Origin: a virus
IMG/VR virus record: IMGVR_UViG_3300009164_000291
Location: 1 to 27,485 of that record
Reading direction: 5' to 3' (one strand)
Length of the DNA stretch: 27,485 bases
The translations under genes and the position numbers were made by a program. The notes beneath the pieces were generated by a model that saw only the letters and a program-made list of their open reading frames with translations, had not been told where the DNA came from and made no database searches. The stretch's first letter is position 1, and each line of letters opens with the position of its first letter. Below are positions 1 to 9,180 of the stretch, one piece after another.

Positions 1-243
1 TAATGCTGCTAGCTCATCTTGGTGTATACTTGTTATAGGAATCAACTGTCTCACCTTACAAGAATCTTTAGATTTTAATATAATAATACTTGCAGTATCT
101 ACAACACTATAATTTTTTCCAGCTATGAGTGCATCTTTAGATGCATTATCATCAATAAGATTACCAAGATCATCACTTATAGTGAATGGTCCAGATAATC
201 TTCTGCTAGATGATATTAATTTTATTAGTATTACTTTTGACAT
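1..243 (-). CDS. Start of a small beta-rich protein (3' end outside window)
   Basis: The ATG at 243 lies 13 bases after the muzzle stop, and the frame stays open for 81 codons to the window edge. The visible part, beginning MSKVILIKLISSSRRLSG, is followed by GPFTISDDLGNLID, then ASKDALIAGKNYSVVD and IIILKSKDSCK. This is the same domain as the first half of the 154-residue protein at 8705-9169, so the two are paralogues at the ends of neighbouring transcripts. It is probably a virion-associated protein. The size and the distal part are unknown because the gene is cut. Confidence 0.72.
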   Translation of the reverse strand, partial: MSKVILIKLISSSRRLSGPFTISDDLGNLIDDNASKDALIAGKNYSVVDTASIIILKSKDSCKVRQLIPITSIHQDELAAL

Positions 244-256
244 TTATTATATTATT

Positions 257-3200
257 TTAAAGTATTGTCACTGTACCACTTAATGAACAATCTATAACAT
301 GAGCATTTCCTGTTAAATCACATCCTGTATATCTAGTTGTACTAGAAGTAGTTGTACTAGATGTTGATGATGTTGATGAGGAAGTTGATGTAGTGGTTGT
401 ATTAGGAGGAAGAACACTACCAGCAAATACATCTATTACACCATCATCACAACAGCTATTCAATCCTGAATAAAAGAAATTGTTTTCAGCTATATAGAAA
501 TTAGGAATATAGCTATGGAAGCTCACCCAACTCTTTGTATTCATATTAAATGAAAGAGTCCAAGATTTGTTACAGAAGTATTCAGGATCTGCAACATCTA
601 CCACTTGTGTAAGAGTAGAATCTCCAAACTTTCTTTCTATATAGAATTCTTTTGTTTCTTCATTATATTTTATATCCTTACCAGGTAGAGGGATGTAATC
701 TAGTTTTGTTATAATCACTCTATCAAACTTAGAGTCATACACACCATGTAAACCAATTCCATTAAAATGATTATCAACATCTGCAGTGGGGAAATATCTA
801 AGAATTTCAAATGCTAAATGGTCTGTAAAGAATCTGTTCATACCAGAACCAAACATAGAAAGATCTTGAACTTGTCCACCTATTCCTTGTATTAAAAACA
901 CTTGTCCTCTCTTAGCATCTATTGTTATTTGTCCTTGAGGAATCTTTAATAGCATTTTATTTTGACTTCCTACATATCCAAGATCTGTTTCTGCAAAATC
1001 TATTGGAGGAGAAGATTTAAATAATGAACTATTTCCCATATAAGCAGCTTGTGGATTGCTTGTATCTATAGTGAGAAGCGTATTATATAAAAGACTTTTA
1101 TTTTCAAATCTAGCTAGTATAGCTTTGTTTTGAATACCATCTAAAGATGTAAGCTTACCATAGTTTTGTGGAAAATCAAATGATGATATAGGACGATAGA
1201 TTAACCAGCTATTAATTTTATTATCACTATAGTTTTGTTGAGGATCAGAATAAATTGCTCTAAATGGATAGTTGGTGTAACAAAGTTGCTGTTTCCAATC
1301 TACAGGTAGATGTGAGAAATAGTTTTCTTTATTTTGTTTAGAATAAGTTACATTATAGTGATATGTATTATCTTGTCTTATTGTAACAAAACTTTCTTGT
1401 AACCAATCATCAGGAATACCTGTACTTACATGTGGAAAGAAATCACCTTCTTTATTATTAAATGCTTGTCTAAGATCTACATTTATACTTGATTCACAAT
1501 AGAATGAAGGAATACCATAAGCAAACAAATAAAAATATCCATCATAATATGTACTATTTGAATTTAAATTATGACTTGAAGCTGCAGTGATTTTATTAGG
1601 ACAATCAAAGTTGTGTGCCTTTGTTGATATAATATTTGTTAAATATTGAGGCTCACTAGTAACTACAGTAAAATTAGATAGTTCTGATCTTGATGAATGC
1701 CAGTACTTAGGATAGGCAACATTACCAATCTCATCATAGAATATATCTGAATCATCAGGAGCTCCCACTCTATTATCAATAAAGAAAGGAATTTTTGTTT
1801 TAAATGCAAACTTACTAATAAATGTATCTCCACCAAATACTATTTCACTTGAAGAAGCTGTATTAAAATCTTTTTGGAATCCTGTATCTATTGTATCATA
1901 TGAATACATTTGTCCCCATTGATTAACAAATATATTTTTTAAAGAAGCATAGTATGAAACAACATTAATAGAGTTTTCTTTTCCAGGAGTAGGACACATA
2001 TTCTTTTCAGAAATTGTATATCTTGATTTATCACTAACCTTAGAAGATCCATTAATTATTAAACTAGGTGTTTCATTTGGAAAAGGTAAAGGTACAGCTA
2101 TACTGTTATCTCCTGTTCCTATAACATTAATAGTGGATGTTCCACCACCAGAATTTAATAATATAGGATAGGATGTAGAATTAAATGAAACACTACAGGT
2201 ATCTTTAGTTATACTAATTATTGTAGATCCAAGTGCAGGATCTGTATATTCATATGTTGCAAATGGTATAAATATAGAACCACCTGAATAGCAAATTACA
2301 TAAGTGGTATAATTAACTTTATATTCTTTTTCAGTTGTTTTGAGATATACAGAGGATTCTCTATTCCAATTGTTTATATTTAAATTATCACCAGCTGATT
2401 GTACACCAGGGATGAGGTATTGAGCAATATCTAGATTTCTTTGCTTTATTCCTAAGTTATTACCTATTTCAGAGTTGTAATTATAACTAGCTATAGAATT
2501 AAAAGAATAAGCATAATTCTTTCTAGTGATACCATTTATATATATAGTTAGATAGGATTGATATGCAGCAAACATAGCAGTTGCAGTAAAACCACCAGCA
2601 CCAGTATTTGATAGCTCTGCTGATGATTGTAATGCAGCAGACTGTGCCTCATAACTTAATAGTTTATATGCAGCATTATTTCTAACTTGTACATGGTGAG
2701 CATTTCCTGAACCATATATTACATTCTCTAGTTTTAAAACAGTTCCTAAGAAAGGTTGTCCAAAAGATGTTTCAGGAGAATTAAATACATGTCTAAATTG
2801 AGATGAGCTATCTGTAAATCCATTTAAAGGAGTTTCAACAACACATTGACTACCTCCATCAACTGTTCTTATATATGTAATAGTAATGTGAGAAGGACAA
2901 ATATCTCCTCCTGGACAATTATCTCCATAAGGAGCACCTGTACCTGGTTTAACTTGTACTGTTGCCTTAAATCTACAATTATTAAGACAAGTGTAACCAC
3001 TCATGCCTATAGATTGCACATCACCAAATATATTTATAAATTTTACAGTACATCCTTTACAACCAGTACTAGTAATTTTATACTCATCATAAACTGCTAC
3101 AGCAACTGTTACCTGTCCTTCTAATGCACTAGGTTCACCAATTGCACATTGAACAACTTGTTCACCTGCTTTTAAAGTTAATTTAGTTTCTTTATTTGTA

Positions 3201-5122
3201 TTGCAATCAGAATATCTTACTGTTGCATCAGTAGTTGCTGTTATTGTATAACCTTTACATAAATTTTTATATGCATTATTAGCAAGTAGTAAAAATGGAT
3301 CATCTGAAATATCATTGTAAGGATAGTTTGGATAGTAGAGAGATTGATCTTCTCTCTTATACTTTCCAACATTTCTAAGAATACCCTTAGCTACAATTGA
3401 TTTATTTGTACCTCTGTCACCTCTTACAATCTTATATCCTGTAATATCATTCTTTTGTTCATTAGTAAGATCTGATGCAGAAATTAATTGTTCTATTTGT
3501 AAACTACTTATCTTAACTCCTATTGGGAATACAGCATTACTTCCCATCACCATACTCTCAGGATTTGAAAAAATCTTAGATTCAAATATAGGACTTACAA
3601 GAACATCAGGAAACTTATGATGTCTAATTGGTTGGTTAGAAAGAGTTCCCCATACATCTACATTACATGGATAGGTTTCAGTAGATTCCCAATATGCAAA
3701 TTCACCATATTGATAAGGTCCTTTATAGCTAGCTGCTGGTGAATATCCAGGAGAGGTTCCTATTACAGAAGCTGTGTTATATATTTTCCAATAAGGACTA
3801 TATCCCACACCATCAAGATATGTATCAGGTTCTCCTATAAAGTCAGGATTTAATTCAGAGATATTAGGATTTGAATTTTCAACAAAGCTTTTTGCTCTAC
3901 CAGGTATATGAAATCCATCTGTTTGTTTACCATTCTTTAATAAAAAAACTATCTCAAATGCATACACCTCATCCCTAAGATAGCTTCTTAAGTTTGTAGC
4001 ATTAAGCTCATCTGAATAATCCTCCGTATCTGGTATTCTGTAAGTTTCCCATTGTAATATTATTCCATTAGCAATCTGTTGATAGTTTATTCTATCTATA
4101 GATGTAAGATTGTCCCAAACAAGAATATCTTGTACAGCTGTAAGATCTTGAGCTATATCATAATAAGGAAACTTTTCAAATATATCACTTGTACTAAGTC
4201 TTATTTGAGTTTGATTCTGACCAGTATATGTAATTTTTTTACTTGATTTATCAATAAAATATGTACCAACTAGTTCTACAGAAGTGATGGCATTCACTGT
4301 TTTAATTACAGCTATATTGAAATATTGAAAGTATCCAGTGATATCTATATTATTAATACTTAATACAATAGACTTACCCACCTCATAATTAAAATCAGGT
4401 GTAGTTAGTTTTGTATTAGTAATAGGTGTAGGATTTGTAACAGAATAATAAGATGTATATCCATCTCCTATTGAATCACAATACTGAATAGCAAATTGAT
4501 ATGTACCAGCTGTAAGAGCTCCACCTGTTGTAATATCTGTTATTTCTAATTGAGGAATATCAAAAGTTGGTTGTATTTTTATTTTATTACAATCAACCTC
4601 AGGTATTGTCTCATTAGCACAAACATCTGTTCCAGGTTTTATTTTATAAGGAAGGTTAGTAAGATCTAAATATCTTCTAGGATTAAGACCATCTGTCCAA
4701 TAAACTTCTGTTGTACAATTTGTAATCTTATGTACAATCTTATGTATAGGATATTGAATACTAAAGTTTAAACAAGGAGCACTAATATACGTATTATAAA
4801 TACAATTATTATTATCCATATATCCAATCTCTGATTGTTGTGTATCAGGGTTTGTTATAAAGAATATATGCTTATTTTGTTCAGCAATAAAGTGTTCTCC
4901 AATTAATTGATATCCTTGTGGAAACTGTAAACAAAATTCATTACCAGGTTCATTCTGATAGTTAATAGAACTTGCATCAAAGTTTTCAACAGCAGCATTT
5001 AATGCATACGTAAGAGCACCCTTAGGAATCTGATTTATGGAATTATCCATATTCATTCCTGTAGTACCTTGATTATACTCAGTCTTAATATTGCCTTGAT
5101 TAGTTGTTTCTTCTCCAGCCAT
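257..5122 (-). CDS. Tail stabilization ('muzzle') protein, P22 gp10-like
   Basis: A 1621-residue protein, the largest here. The N-terminus shows NMDNSINQIPKGALTYALNA, then YQNEPGNEFCL, then LIGEHFIAEQNKHIFF and TEVYWTDGLNPRRYLDL, which I recall as hallmarks of the crAss-like muzzle/tail stabilization protein (phiCrAss001 gp44-like). Repeated beta strands suggest a propeller-like barrel, as for P22 gp10. A Cys-rich stretch near residues 690-750 (CKGCTVKF, CLNNC, CPGGDICP) looks like an insertion. Residues about 1575-1596 are a Thr/Ser tract followed by a short tail with two Cys (TGCDLTGNAHVIDC). It should form the distal tail barrel through which DNA passes, assembled on the ring protein encoded just upstream with a 23-base overlap. 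Confidence 0.85.
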   Translation of the reverse strand: MAGEETTNQGNIKTEYNQGTTGMNMDNSINQIPKGALTYALNAAVENFDASSINYQNEPGNEFCLQFPQGYQLIGEHFIAEQNKHIFFITNPDTQQSEIGYMDNNNCIYNTYISAPCLNFSIQYPIHKIVHKITNCTTEVYWTDGLNPRRYLDLTNLPYKIKPGTDVCANETIPEVDCNKIKIQPTFDIPQLEITDITTGGALTAGTYQFAIQYCDSIGDGYTSYYSVTNPTPITNTKLTTPDFNYEVGKSIVLSINNIDITGYFQYFNIAVIKTVNAITSVELVGTYFIDKSSKKITYTGQNQTQIRLSTSDIFEKFPYYDIAQDLTAVQDILVWDNLTSIDRINYQQIANGIILQWETYRIPDTEDYSDELNATNLRSYLRDEVYAFEIVFLLKNGKQTDGFHIPGRAKSFVENSNPNISELNPDFIGEPDTYLDGVGYSPYWKIYNTASVIGTSPGYSPAASYKGPYQYGEFAYWESTETYPCNVDVWGTLSNQPIRHHKFPDVLVSPIFESKIFSNPESMVMGSNAVFPIGVKISSLQIEQLISASDLTNEQKNDITGYKIVRGDRGTNKSIVAKGILRNVGKYKREDQSLYYPNYPYNDISDDPFLLLANNAYKNLCKGYTITATTDATVRYSDCNTNKETKLTLKAGEQVVQCAIGEPSALEGQVTVAVAVYDEYKITSTGCKGCTVKFINIFGDVQSIGMSGYTCLNNCRFKATVQVKPGTGAPYGDNCPGGDICPSHITITYIRTVDGGSQCVVETPLNGFTDSSSQFRHVFNSPETSFGQPFLGTVLKLENVIYGSGNAHHVQVRNNAAYKLLSYEAQSAALQSSAELSNTGAGGFTATAMFAAYQSYLTIYINGITRKNYAYSFNSIASYNYNSEIGNNLGIKQRNLDIAQYLIPGVQSAGDNLNINNWNRESSVYLKTTEKEYKVNYTTYVICYSGGSIFIPFATYEYTDPALGSTIISITKDTCSVSFNSTSYPILLNSGGGTSTINVIGTGDNSIAVPLPFPNETPSLIINGSSKVSDKSRYTISEKNMCPTPGKENSINVVSYYASLKNIFVNQWGQMYSYDTIDTGFQKDFNTASSSEIVFGGDTFISKFAFKTKIPFFIDNRVGAPDDSDIFYDEIGNVAYPKYWHSSRSELSNFTVVTSEPQYLTNIISTKAHNFDCPNKITAASSHNLNSNSTYYDGYFYLFAYGIPSFYCESSINVDLRQAFNNKEGDFFPHVSTGIPDDWLQESFVTIRQDNTYHYNVTYSKQNKENYFSHLPVDWKQQLCYTNYPFRAIYSDPQQNYSDNKINSWLIYRPISSFDFPQNYGKLTSLDGIQNKAILARFENKSLLYNTLLTIDTSNPQAAYMGNSSLFKSSPPIDFAETDLGYVGSQNKMLLKIPQGQITIDAKRGQVFLIQGIGGQVQDLSMFGSGMNRFFTDHLAFEILRYFPTADVDNHFNGIGLHGVYDSKFDRVIITKLDYIPLPGKDIKYNEETKEFYIERKFGDSTLTQVVDVADPEYFCNKSWTLSFNMNTKSWVSFHSYIPNFYIAENNFFYSGLNSCCDDGVIDVFAGSVLPPNTTTTSTSSSTSSTSSTTTSSTTRYTGCDLTGNAHVIDCSLSGTVTIL
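335..400 (-). repeat. Thr/Ser tract near the C-terminus of the muzzle protein
   Basis: Twenty-two consecutive Thr/Ser codons at about residues 1575-1596 follow Pro-Pro-Asn and precede Arg-Tyr and a 23-residue tail. No enzyme or repeat domain follows. Confidence 0.85.
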
Positions 5123-6077
5123 ATCTATTTATTCTGTTTGGTAATTCGTACATGTTGTTTCTATTCAAATCATTCTTTATTCTTCTCTGCTTCTCCCAAG
5201 GTGTTTGCTTCTTAATTTCAATATCAGCCATGATGAATGCTTCTTCAGAAAGTTGTTTATAATAAACAAGCTTCTGTTGTAACTGTTGAAAGGTTTCATC
5301 ATTAGTTTGATTTGTAAGAGTTTCAAATATTTTATATTTAATAAATGCCTCAATATACTCCCTAATACGATAGTTATCTGGAATCATTTGATTACCTGTA
5401 TCATCATATTCTATAGCATAGAATATTAGTCTTACTACAGCATTTCTAAAGTTTGTTACAAACTTATTATCTCTTATGTCAAAACTATCAACAGAAGAAC
5501 CACCAGGTGTAGAAGATCCATTAGGTGTTCCTGCATGTCCATAGAATTCCCAGTTATCATTATAACTAACATCACAGTTATGTCTTGCAGATATATTTCC
5601 TGGTTTAAGAAGATATGAGTTGGAATAAGATCTTGCCATCTCATTATTTGTTTTATATACAGATTGTATTAATTCAGGCATACATACACCATTACATCCT
5701 GGATTTGAACAAGAAGGATTTGTACATGAGTTACCACCTATTGTTAGTGGAGAAACTTGTATAGTTGATTGTGTAGCAGTTTGAGAATAGAATGAATTAG
5801 CTGTCTGATATGGGTATTGAGGAATCTCAGCACACATCCAAGCTTCTCTTACAGCAAAGAAGTTATCTGGAAGTCTAGCTTGAAAGTCTTCTATATGTAA
5901 TAGTTGTTCAGAAATAACATATGTAGTTCTACCTAGTTTCCTTAAGCATTTATCTGTATATGTAGGAAACATAAGATCATCTACAGCACCTGTATCAAAA
6001 TAGCTTTTAAGCTCTTCCTTTACAGTTGAATAGACAATCTCTGGAGAGGTGAAGTTGTATTTGTAATAGTATGACAT
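5100..6077 (-). CDS. Tail ring / tubular protein, P22 gp4-like
   Basis: A 325-residue protein. The motifs DKCLRKLGRTTYVI near residues 42-55 and EDFQARLPDNFFAVREAWMC near 63-82 are strongly characteristic of the crAss-like tail tubular (gp4-like) ring protein, as I recall for phiCrAss001 gp43. It would form a ring under the portal that carries the muzzle. Residues about 116-132 form a Cys-rich loop (CTNPSCSNPGCNGVC, five Cys in all). The C-terminus is helical and basic (KKQTPWEKQRRIKNDL). It overlaps the muzzle gene by 23 bases, which supports coupled expression of these two partners. Confidence 0.82.
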   Translation of the reverse strand: MSYYYKYNFTSPEIVYSTVKEELKSYFDTGAVDDLMFPTYTDKCLRKLGRTTYVISEQLLHIEDFQARLPDNFFAVREAWMCAEIPQYPYQTANSFYSQTATQSTIQVSPLTIGGNSCTNPSCSNPGCNGVCMPELIQSVYKTNNEMARSYSNSYLLKPGNISARHNCDVSYNDNWEFYGHAGTPNGSSTPGGSSVDSFDIRDNKFVTNFRNAVVRLIFYAIEYDDTGNQMIPDNYRIREYIEAFIKYKIFETLTNQTNDETFQQLQQKLVYYKQLSEEAFIMADIEIKKQTPWEKQRRIKNDLNRNNMYELPNRINRYGWRRNN

Positions 6078-6083
6078 GTTATT

Positions 6084-6557
6084 TTATTTTTTCCATTCCC
6101 TGTAGAGATGTTGATACTTCTCATCAGTTTTAATGTAGTGTGATAGTAATCTTGATGTAGTGCGTGATGGTTTGAAATACCAGAGAGCAATATTTCTTAT
6201 TCTTGCTGTTTCTTTAAACCAATGCCAACCAAAAAAGAATCCTTCTGTGTGGTAGTTAAAGTTGTATATAATCTTACCTTTTTCTTTTGTTTTCTTCCAA
6301 TCTACAGGAAGATTTACAAACTCATCATTAAGTCCTTTCTTCTTTCTTCGCTTCTTCTTATTAATAGAAAACTCCCCAAATCCAAAAGGGAGCTTAGCTT
6401 TTTCACCTGTCTCTAGTATATAGTTTTTGAAAGCATCATTGAATGAATAGAGAATATTTCTCCACTCATCATATGTAAGTTTTATAGATGGGTGCTTCTT
6501 ACAGAACAGTTTGTAGTTTTCTTTACTTGCAGATCTCCAATCAATTGCAATTCTCAT
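6084..6557 (-). CDS. IHF/HU-like protein of the tail cluster
   Basis: A 157-residue basic protein. Residues about 26-50 form helices (LTYDEWRNILYSFNDAFKNY). They are followed by LPFGFGEFSINKKKRRKKK, which resembles the GFGxF turn and basic arm of HU/IHF DNA-binding proteins. The C-terminal half is longer than in HU (about 90 residues) and aromatic-rich (EGFFFGWHWFKE). crAss-like phages are known to encode IHF-like proteins in the tail gene block, and this fits in place and motif. It might bend or hold phage DNA near the portal, or the fold may be reused as a connector ring; sequence alone cannot decide. It starts inside the preceding stop (TAATG). Confidence 0.68.
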   Translation of the reverse strand: MRIAIDWRSASKENYKLFCKKHPSIKLTYDEWRNILYSFNDAFKNYILETGEKAKLPFGFGEFSINKKKRRKKKGLNDEFVNLPVDWKKTKEKGKIIYNFNYHTEGFFFGWHWFKETARIRNIALWYFKPSRTTSRLLSHYIKTDEKYQHLYREWKK

Positions 6558-7285
6558 TATTTTCCATTTGGTGCATTTGCTGCTTGACCATCTATATCAT
6601 CAGCAGTCATGTCTGTTTTAATTCTAAAATATGTAGATAGAAGCTTTTGAGATGTTAATTCTAACACTTGTTTTTCTAAATATCCAGGACAAGGAAATTC
6701 CTTATCTAAAGGATTGATACAATAGTCTTCATCTGTAACTTGTGAGTTTCCACAGTTACAGTTAGAATATAAAACATCATTAGGAATATCTTCTTCAAAG
6801 AATGCAGACACTCTCACTGATTCTAATAATGGATTTGTAACATATATATAATCATTCAGTACCCAGAAGTAAGATTCATTCTTAATTATAGGAAGCTTTA
6901 ATAAGTTCATATATCTGTTAACTGTAATCTCTTTGAACTTCTTACCCTTTCCACCCATTGCATTAATAGAATAAACACCCTGTATAACATATTGATAATT
7001 ACCTTCTGCTATACGTGGAATTTTATATTTACTTCTAGCTATTGAACATTCATCTACATAATCACAACATTCTGATAATGGAACTTGTACCATCTCTAAA
7101 CATGGAAGAGTGGTAAATAATGTTCCTGTAGCCCAGAGTTTTCTTAGATTTGTTTCTCTCTTAACTAAGAAGTTTGTATTGTTTCTAATCTCAGATGCAA
7201 TTACACGATCAGTTATCAAGTTATCACTTGACAATAATTTGTGCATTGAACGCACATCTGAAACTAATTTTCTTAATGTTGACAT
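6557..7285 (-). CDS. Conserved crAss-like connector/structural protein
   Basis: A 242-residue protein. The N-terminal region is helical and basic (VSDVRSMHKLLSSDNLITDR), followed by KRETNLRKLWATGTLF and PCLEMVQVPLSECCDYVDEC. The C-terminal part has a Cys-rich patch (NCNCGN) and a helical tail (GYLEKQVLELTSQKLLSTYF). I recall these motifs from a protein placed between the phosphoesterase and ring-protein genes in many crAss-like phages, where it is a virion part. A connector-ring role is inferred from context. Its stop and the next start share one base (TAATG), suggesting coupled translation. No enzyme motif is seen. Confidence 0.75.
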   Translation of the reverse strand: MSTLRKLVSDVRSMHKLLSSDNLITDRVIASEIRNNTNFLVKRETNLRKLWATGTLFTTLPCLEMVQVPLSECCDYVDECSIARSKYKIPRIAEGNYQYVIQGVYSINAMGGKGKKFKEITVNRYMNLLKLPIIKNESYFWVLNDYIYVTNPLLESVRVSAFFEEDIPNDVLYSNCNCGNSQVTDEDYCINPLDKEFPCPGYLEKQVLELTSQKLLSTYFRIKTDMTADDIDGQAANAPNGK

Positions 7286-7288
7286 AGT

Positions 7289-8521
7289 TTATATTCTTGA
7301 TTCGAATTCTCCTATCTTTCCAAGAGTAGGATGGTATATGAGCACAAGACCAGCTCTTATTGAATGAACAAAATTATGATCAGCATGCCATCTATCAGTA
7401 CCTGAAAGAGAAGGCATTTGTTGTATTCTCACTCCTTTCACCTCTTTAGCCATATAGTGATGTTTATCACCTGTATGAACCTCTCTATATTTAGCAGCAC
7501 CAAAATCAAATCCATCTTTACCTGTAGCAAATAATAAAGGAAGATCATCTATCTTACAGTTACCATGATGATAACCTATGAATGTATTTCCAAGAACAAC
7601 AGATTTAGTTGTTGAATGTTCTCTCTGGAAACTAACATCTGTTACACCTTTAAAGTAAACCTCAAGAGCATGTGCTAAGTAGAAAGACTTAGTGCGATCA
7701 TGATTACCCTGTACTAATACAACTTCTACATGATTACTTATCAATCTTAGATATTCAATAGCAGTTACTAAAAGATCAAACCCTATTTCATATTCATTAT
7801 CATATCCAGTGAGCACATCTTGTGGTGTGCCATTTGTAGTTTGGTTCTGGTAGTTATCTGTGTGGAAGAAGTCATTTGATATAGGAAACACTACAGTGTC
7901 TATATTATATGAGTTTCTCACCTTCTCTACAAGATCATGAAGAGTCTTAAGATATTGTATCTTCTTATCTTCTATTGTTTCTCCTTCTAGTGTTTTCTTA
8001 GCTAAATGGAAGTCAGATATAGAAACCTCAACATTCACTTCCTCATATCCTCTTTCTTCATCATTATTACTTACAGTTAATACCTTTGGTTCATATGTCT
8101 CAAGAAACTTAGAAAAGTCTTCAGCTGTATAATCCTTTGGTTGTTTGAGAGTTGCAAACACTGAACTAGTAAATTTACCGTTTGACTTTTGTTTAGTCCA
8201 GTAGTTTGATATCTTATATTTATCTAAATTGATCTTATGTAGTCTAGCTAACTCAAGATCATCTTTAGGTTCAAAGTTTGTTTCAATTGTAGATTCTAAT
8301 GTTCCTTTCTCATTGTTCACTTTTACAACCATCTCCTCTAGAACACTAACATAATGTGCAACTTCTGCATCATCTCTCACTCTTTCTTTGTTTCTTAGTT
8401 CTTTTAATAATTCATCAATCACCTCTTCTGTCACTCCTAGCTTTTCTGCATAAACTTTTTTGCTCTTTTTCCAGTGGAGCATTTGTTCAAGTTGTTCTAA
8501 TAAGCTTTGATTTACTGACAT
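7289..8521 (-). CDS. Calcineurin-like metallophosphoesterase
   Basis: A 410-residue protein. Residues about 18-45 resemble a helix-turn-helix (SKKVYAEKLGVTEEVIDELL) and 50-160 form a helical arm. The phosphoesterase core shows the family's metal-binding blocks in order: DFH at 170-172, SND with Asp 217 followed by FFH to 220, GNHD at 272-275, and HTGDKHH at 349-355. The expected reaction is two-metal hydrolysis of a phosphodiester or phosphomonoester; the substrate is unknown. Such an enzyme is a regular member of crAss-like tail clusters, which hints at a job in packaging, DNA end handling or entry, though this is inference. It opens the last transcript after a terminator and is followed after 3 bases by the connector gene. 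Confidence 0.85.
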   Translation of the reverse strand: MSVNQSLLEQLEQMLHWKKSKKVYAEKLGVTEEVIDELLKELRNKERVRDDAEVAHYVSVLEEMVVKVNNEKGTLESTIETNFEPKDDLELARLHKINLDKYKISNYWTKQKSNGKFTSSVFATLKQPKDYTAEDFSKFLETYEPKVLTVSNNDEERGYEEVNVEVSISDFHLAKKTLEGETIEDKKIQYLKTLHDLVEKVRNSYNIDTVVFPISNDFFHTDNYQNQTTNGTPQDVLTGYDNEYEIGFDLLVTAIEYLRLISNHVEVVLVQGNHDRTKSFYLAHALEVYFKGVTDVSFQREHSTTKSVVLGNTFIGYHHGNCKIDDLPLLFATGKDGFDFGAAKYREVHTGDKHHYMAKEVKGVRIQQMPSLSGTDRWHADHNFVHSIRAGLVLIYHPTLGKIGEFESRI

Positions 8522-8620
8522 ATGTAGTTTTTATTGGTTAAAATTAGCCTAAAGGTAAGAAGATATTTAATAATTACCAAATCTTTTTAACTAATTTAAT
8601 TATATAGATTAACCAAACTG

Positions 8621-8658
8621 ATTATAAAATAAAACTCCCAGGGTAGAAACCCCAGGAG
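8621..8658 (-). terminator. Intrinsic terminator ending the fibre transcript
   Basis: On the minus strand CTCCTGGGGT pairs with ACCCTGGGAG (8 Watson-Crick pairs and 2 G-U pairs) around a four-base loop. The RNA then runs TTTTATTTTAT. This is the classic form of a Rho-independent terminator. It lies 46 bases after the stop of the 154-residue gene and 100 bases before the start of the metallophosphoesterase gene. Confidence 0.88.
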
Positions 8659-8662
8659 AACT

Positions 8663-8686
8663 TCCTGAAAAACCAACAAATCAGGA
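8663..8686 (-). other. Small hairpin ahead of the terminator
   Basis: Six-base arms TCCTGA and TCAGGA flank a 12-base loop between the stop at 8705 and the stronger terminator. It could protect the transcript end or be incidental. Confidence 0.35.
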
Positions 8687-8704
8687 TTTTTGTATAATTT
8701 ATAT

Positions 8705-9169
8705 CTATGAAATAGCACCACAAACTGTGACACAACTAACACTTTCTGAAGTGGCATTTAATATTGCACCAGTATTAGCAGAACCACTATTACCAGTTAT
8801 TAAATATGCTGAATCATATGGTGGATCAACTGTAGTGTACCATTTACCAATAGTTAATGCAGAAGAACTTCTTACATATATATTACCTGGTCTACTAGTT
8901 CCACAAGCAGCACAATCTGTTAATGTTGCAATATAGTAGAAAGCAGGAGTTGTTCCTGATACATTTATGTCTATTTGATTCTTACATTGTCCTTGAGATT
9001 GTACTCTTATTACAGTAGTGGCAGGATCTACCTCCACTGGATATCCAGCTAGAAGATCAGACTTACTAACATTTGTTGGAGGTATAGGTATGGAATAATT
9101 TACATTTGAATATATGTTGAATGGTCCTACATCAGTACCAGCAACTGTTAATTGTACTAAAACTGTCAT
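8705..9169 (-). CDS. Small beta-rich virion-associated protein (154 residues)
   Basis: Two parts are visible. Residues 1-65 hold a beta domain (VLVQLTVAGTDVGPFNIY, then SKSDLLAGYPVEVD, then VIRVQSQGQCK). Residues 70-154 hold a second beta unit with IYVRSSSALTIGKWYTTV and a Cys-rich end (CVTVCGAIS). The first domain is clearly related to the partial gene at 1-243, which has GPFTISD, SKDALIAGKNYSVVD and IIILKSKDSCK in the same order. It is the last gene of the fibre transcript and is followed by a strong intrinsic terminator. Function is unknown; a fibre accessory or small tip protein is plausible. It ends in TAG. Confidence 0.72.
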   Translation of the reverse strand: MTVLVQLTVAGTDVGPFNIYSNVNYSIPIPPTNVSKSDLLAGYPVEVDPATTVIRVQSQGQCKNQIDINVSGTTPAFYYIATLTDCAACGTSRPGNIYVRSSSALTIGKWYTTVDPPYDSAYLITGNSGSANTGAILNATSESVSCVTVCGAIS

Positions 9170-9180
9170 ATCTATTTGGT

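Noticed and set aside
8540-8600. Bacteroidota-type promoter upstream of the phosphoesterase gene.
   Set aside because: Only partial matches to the -7 TAnnTTTG element are visible and the spacing to a -33 TTTG is wrong, so I do not call it.
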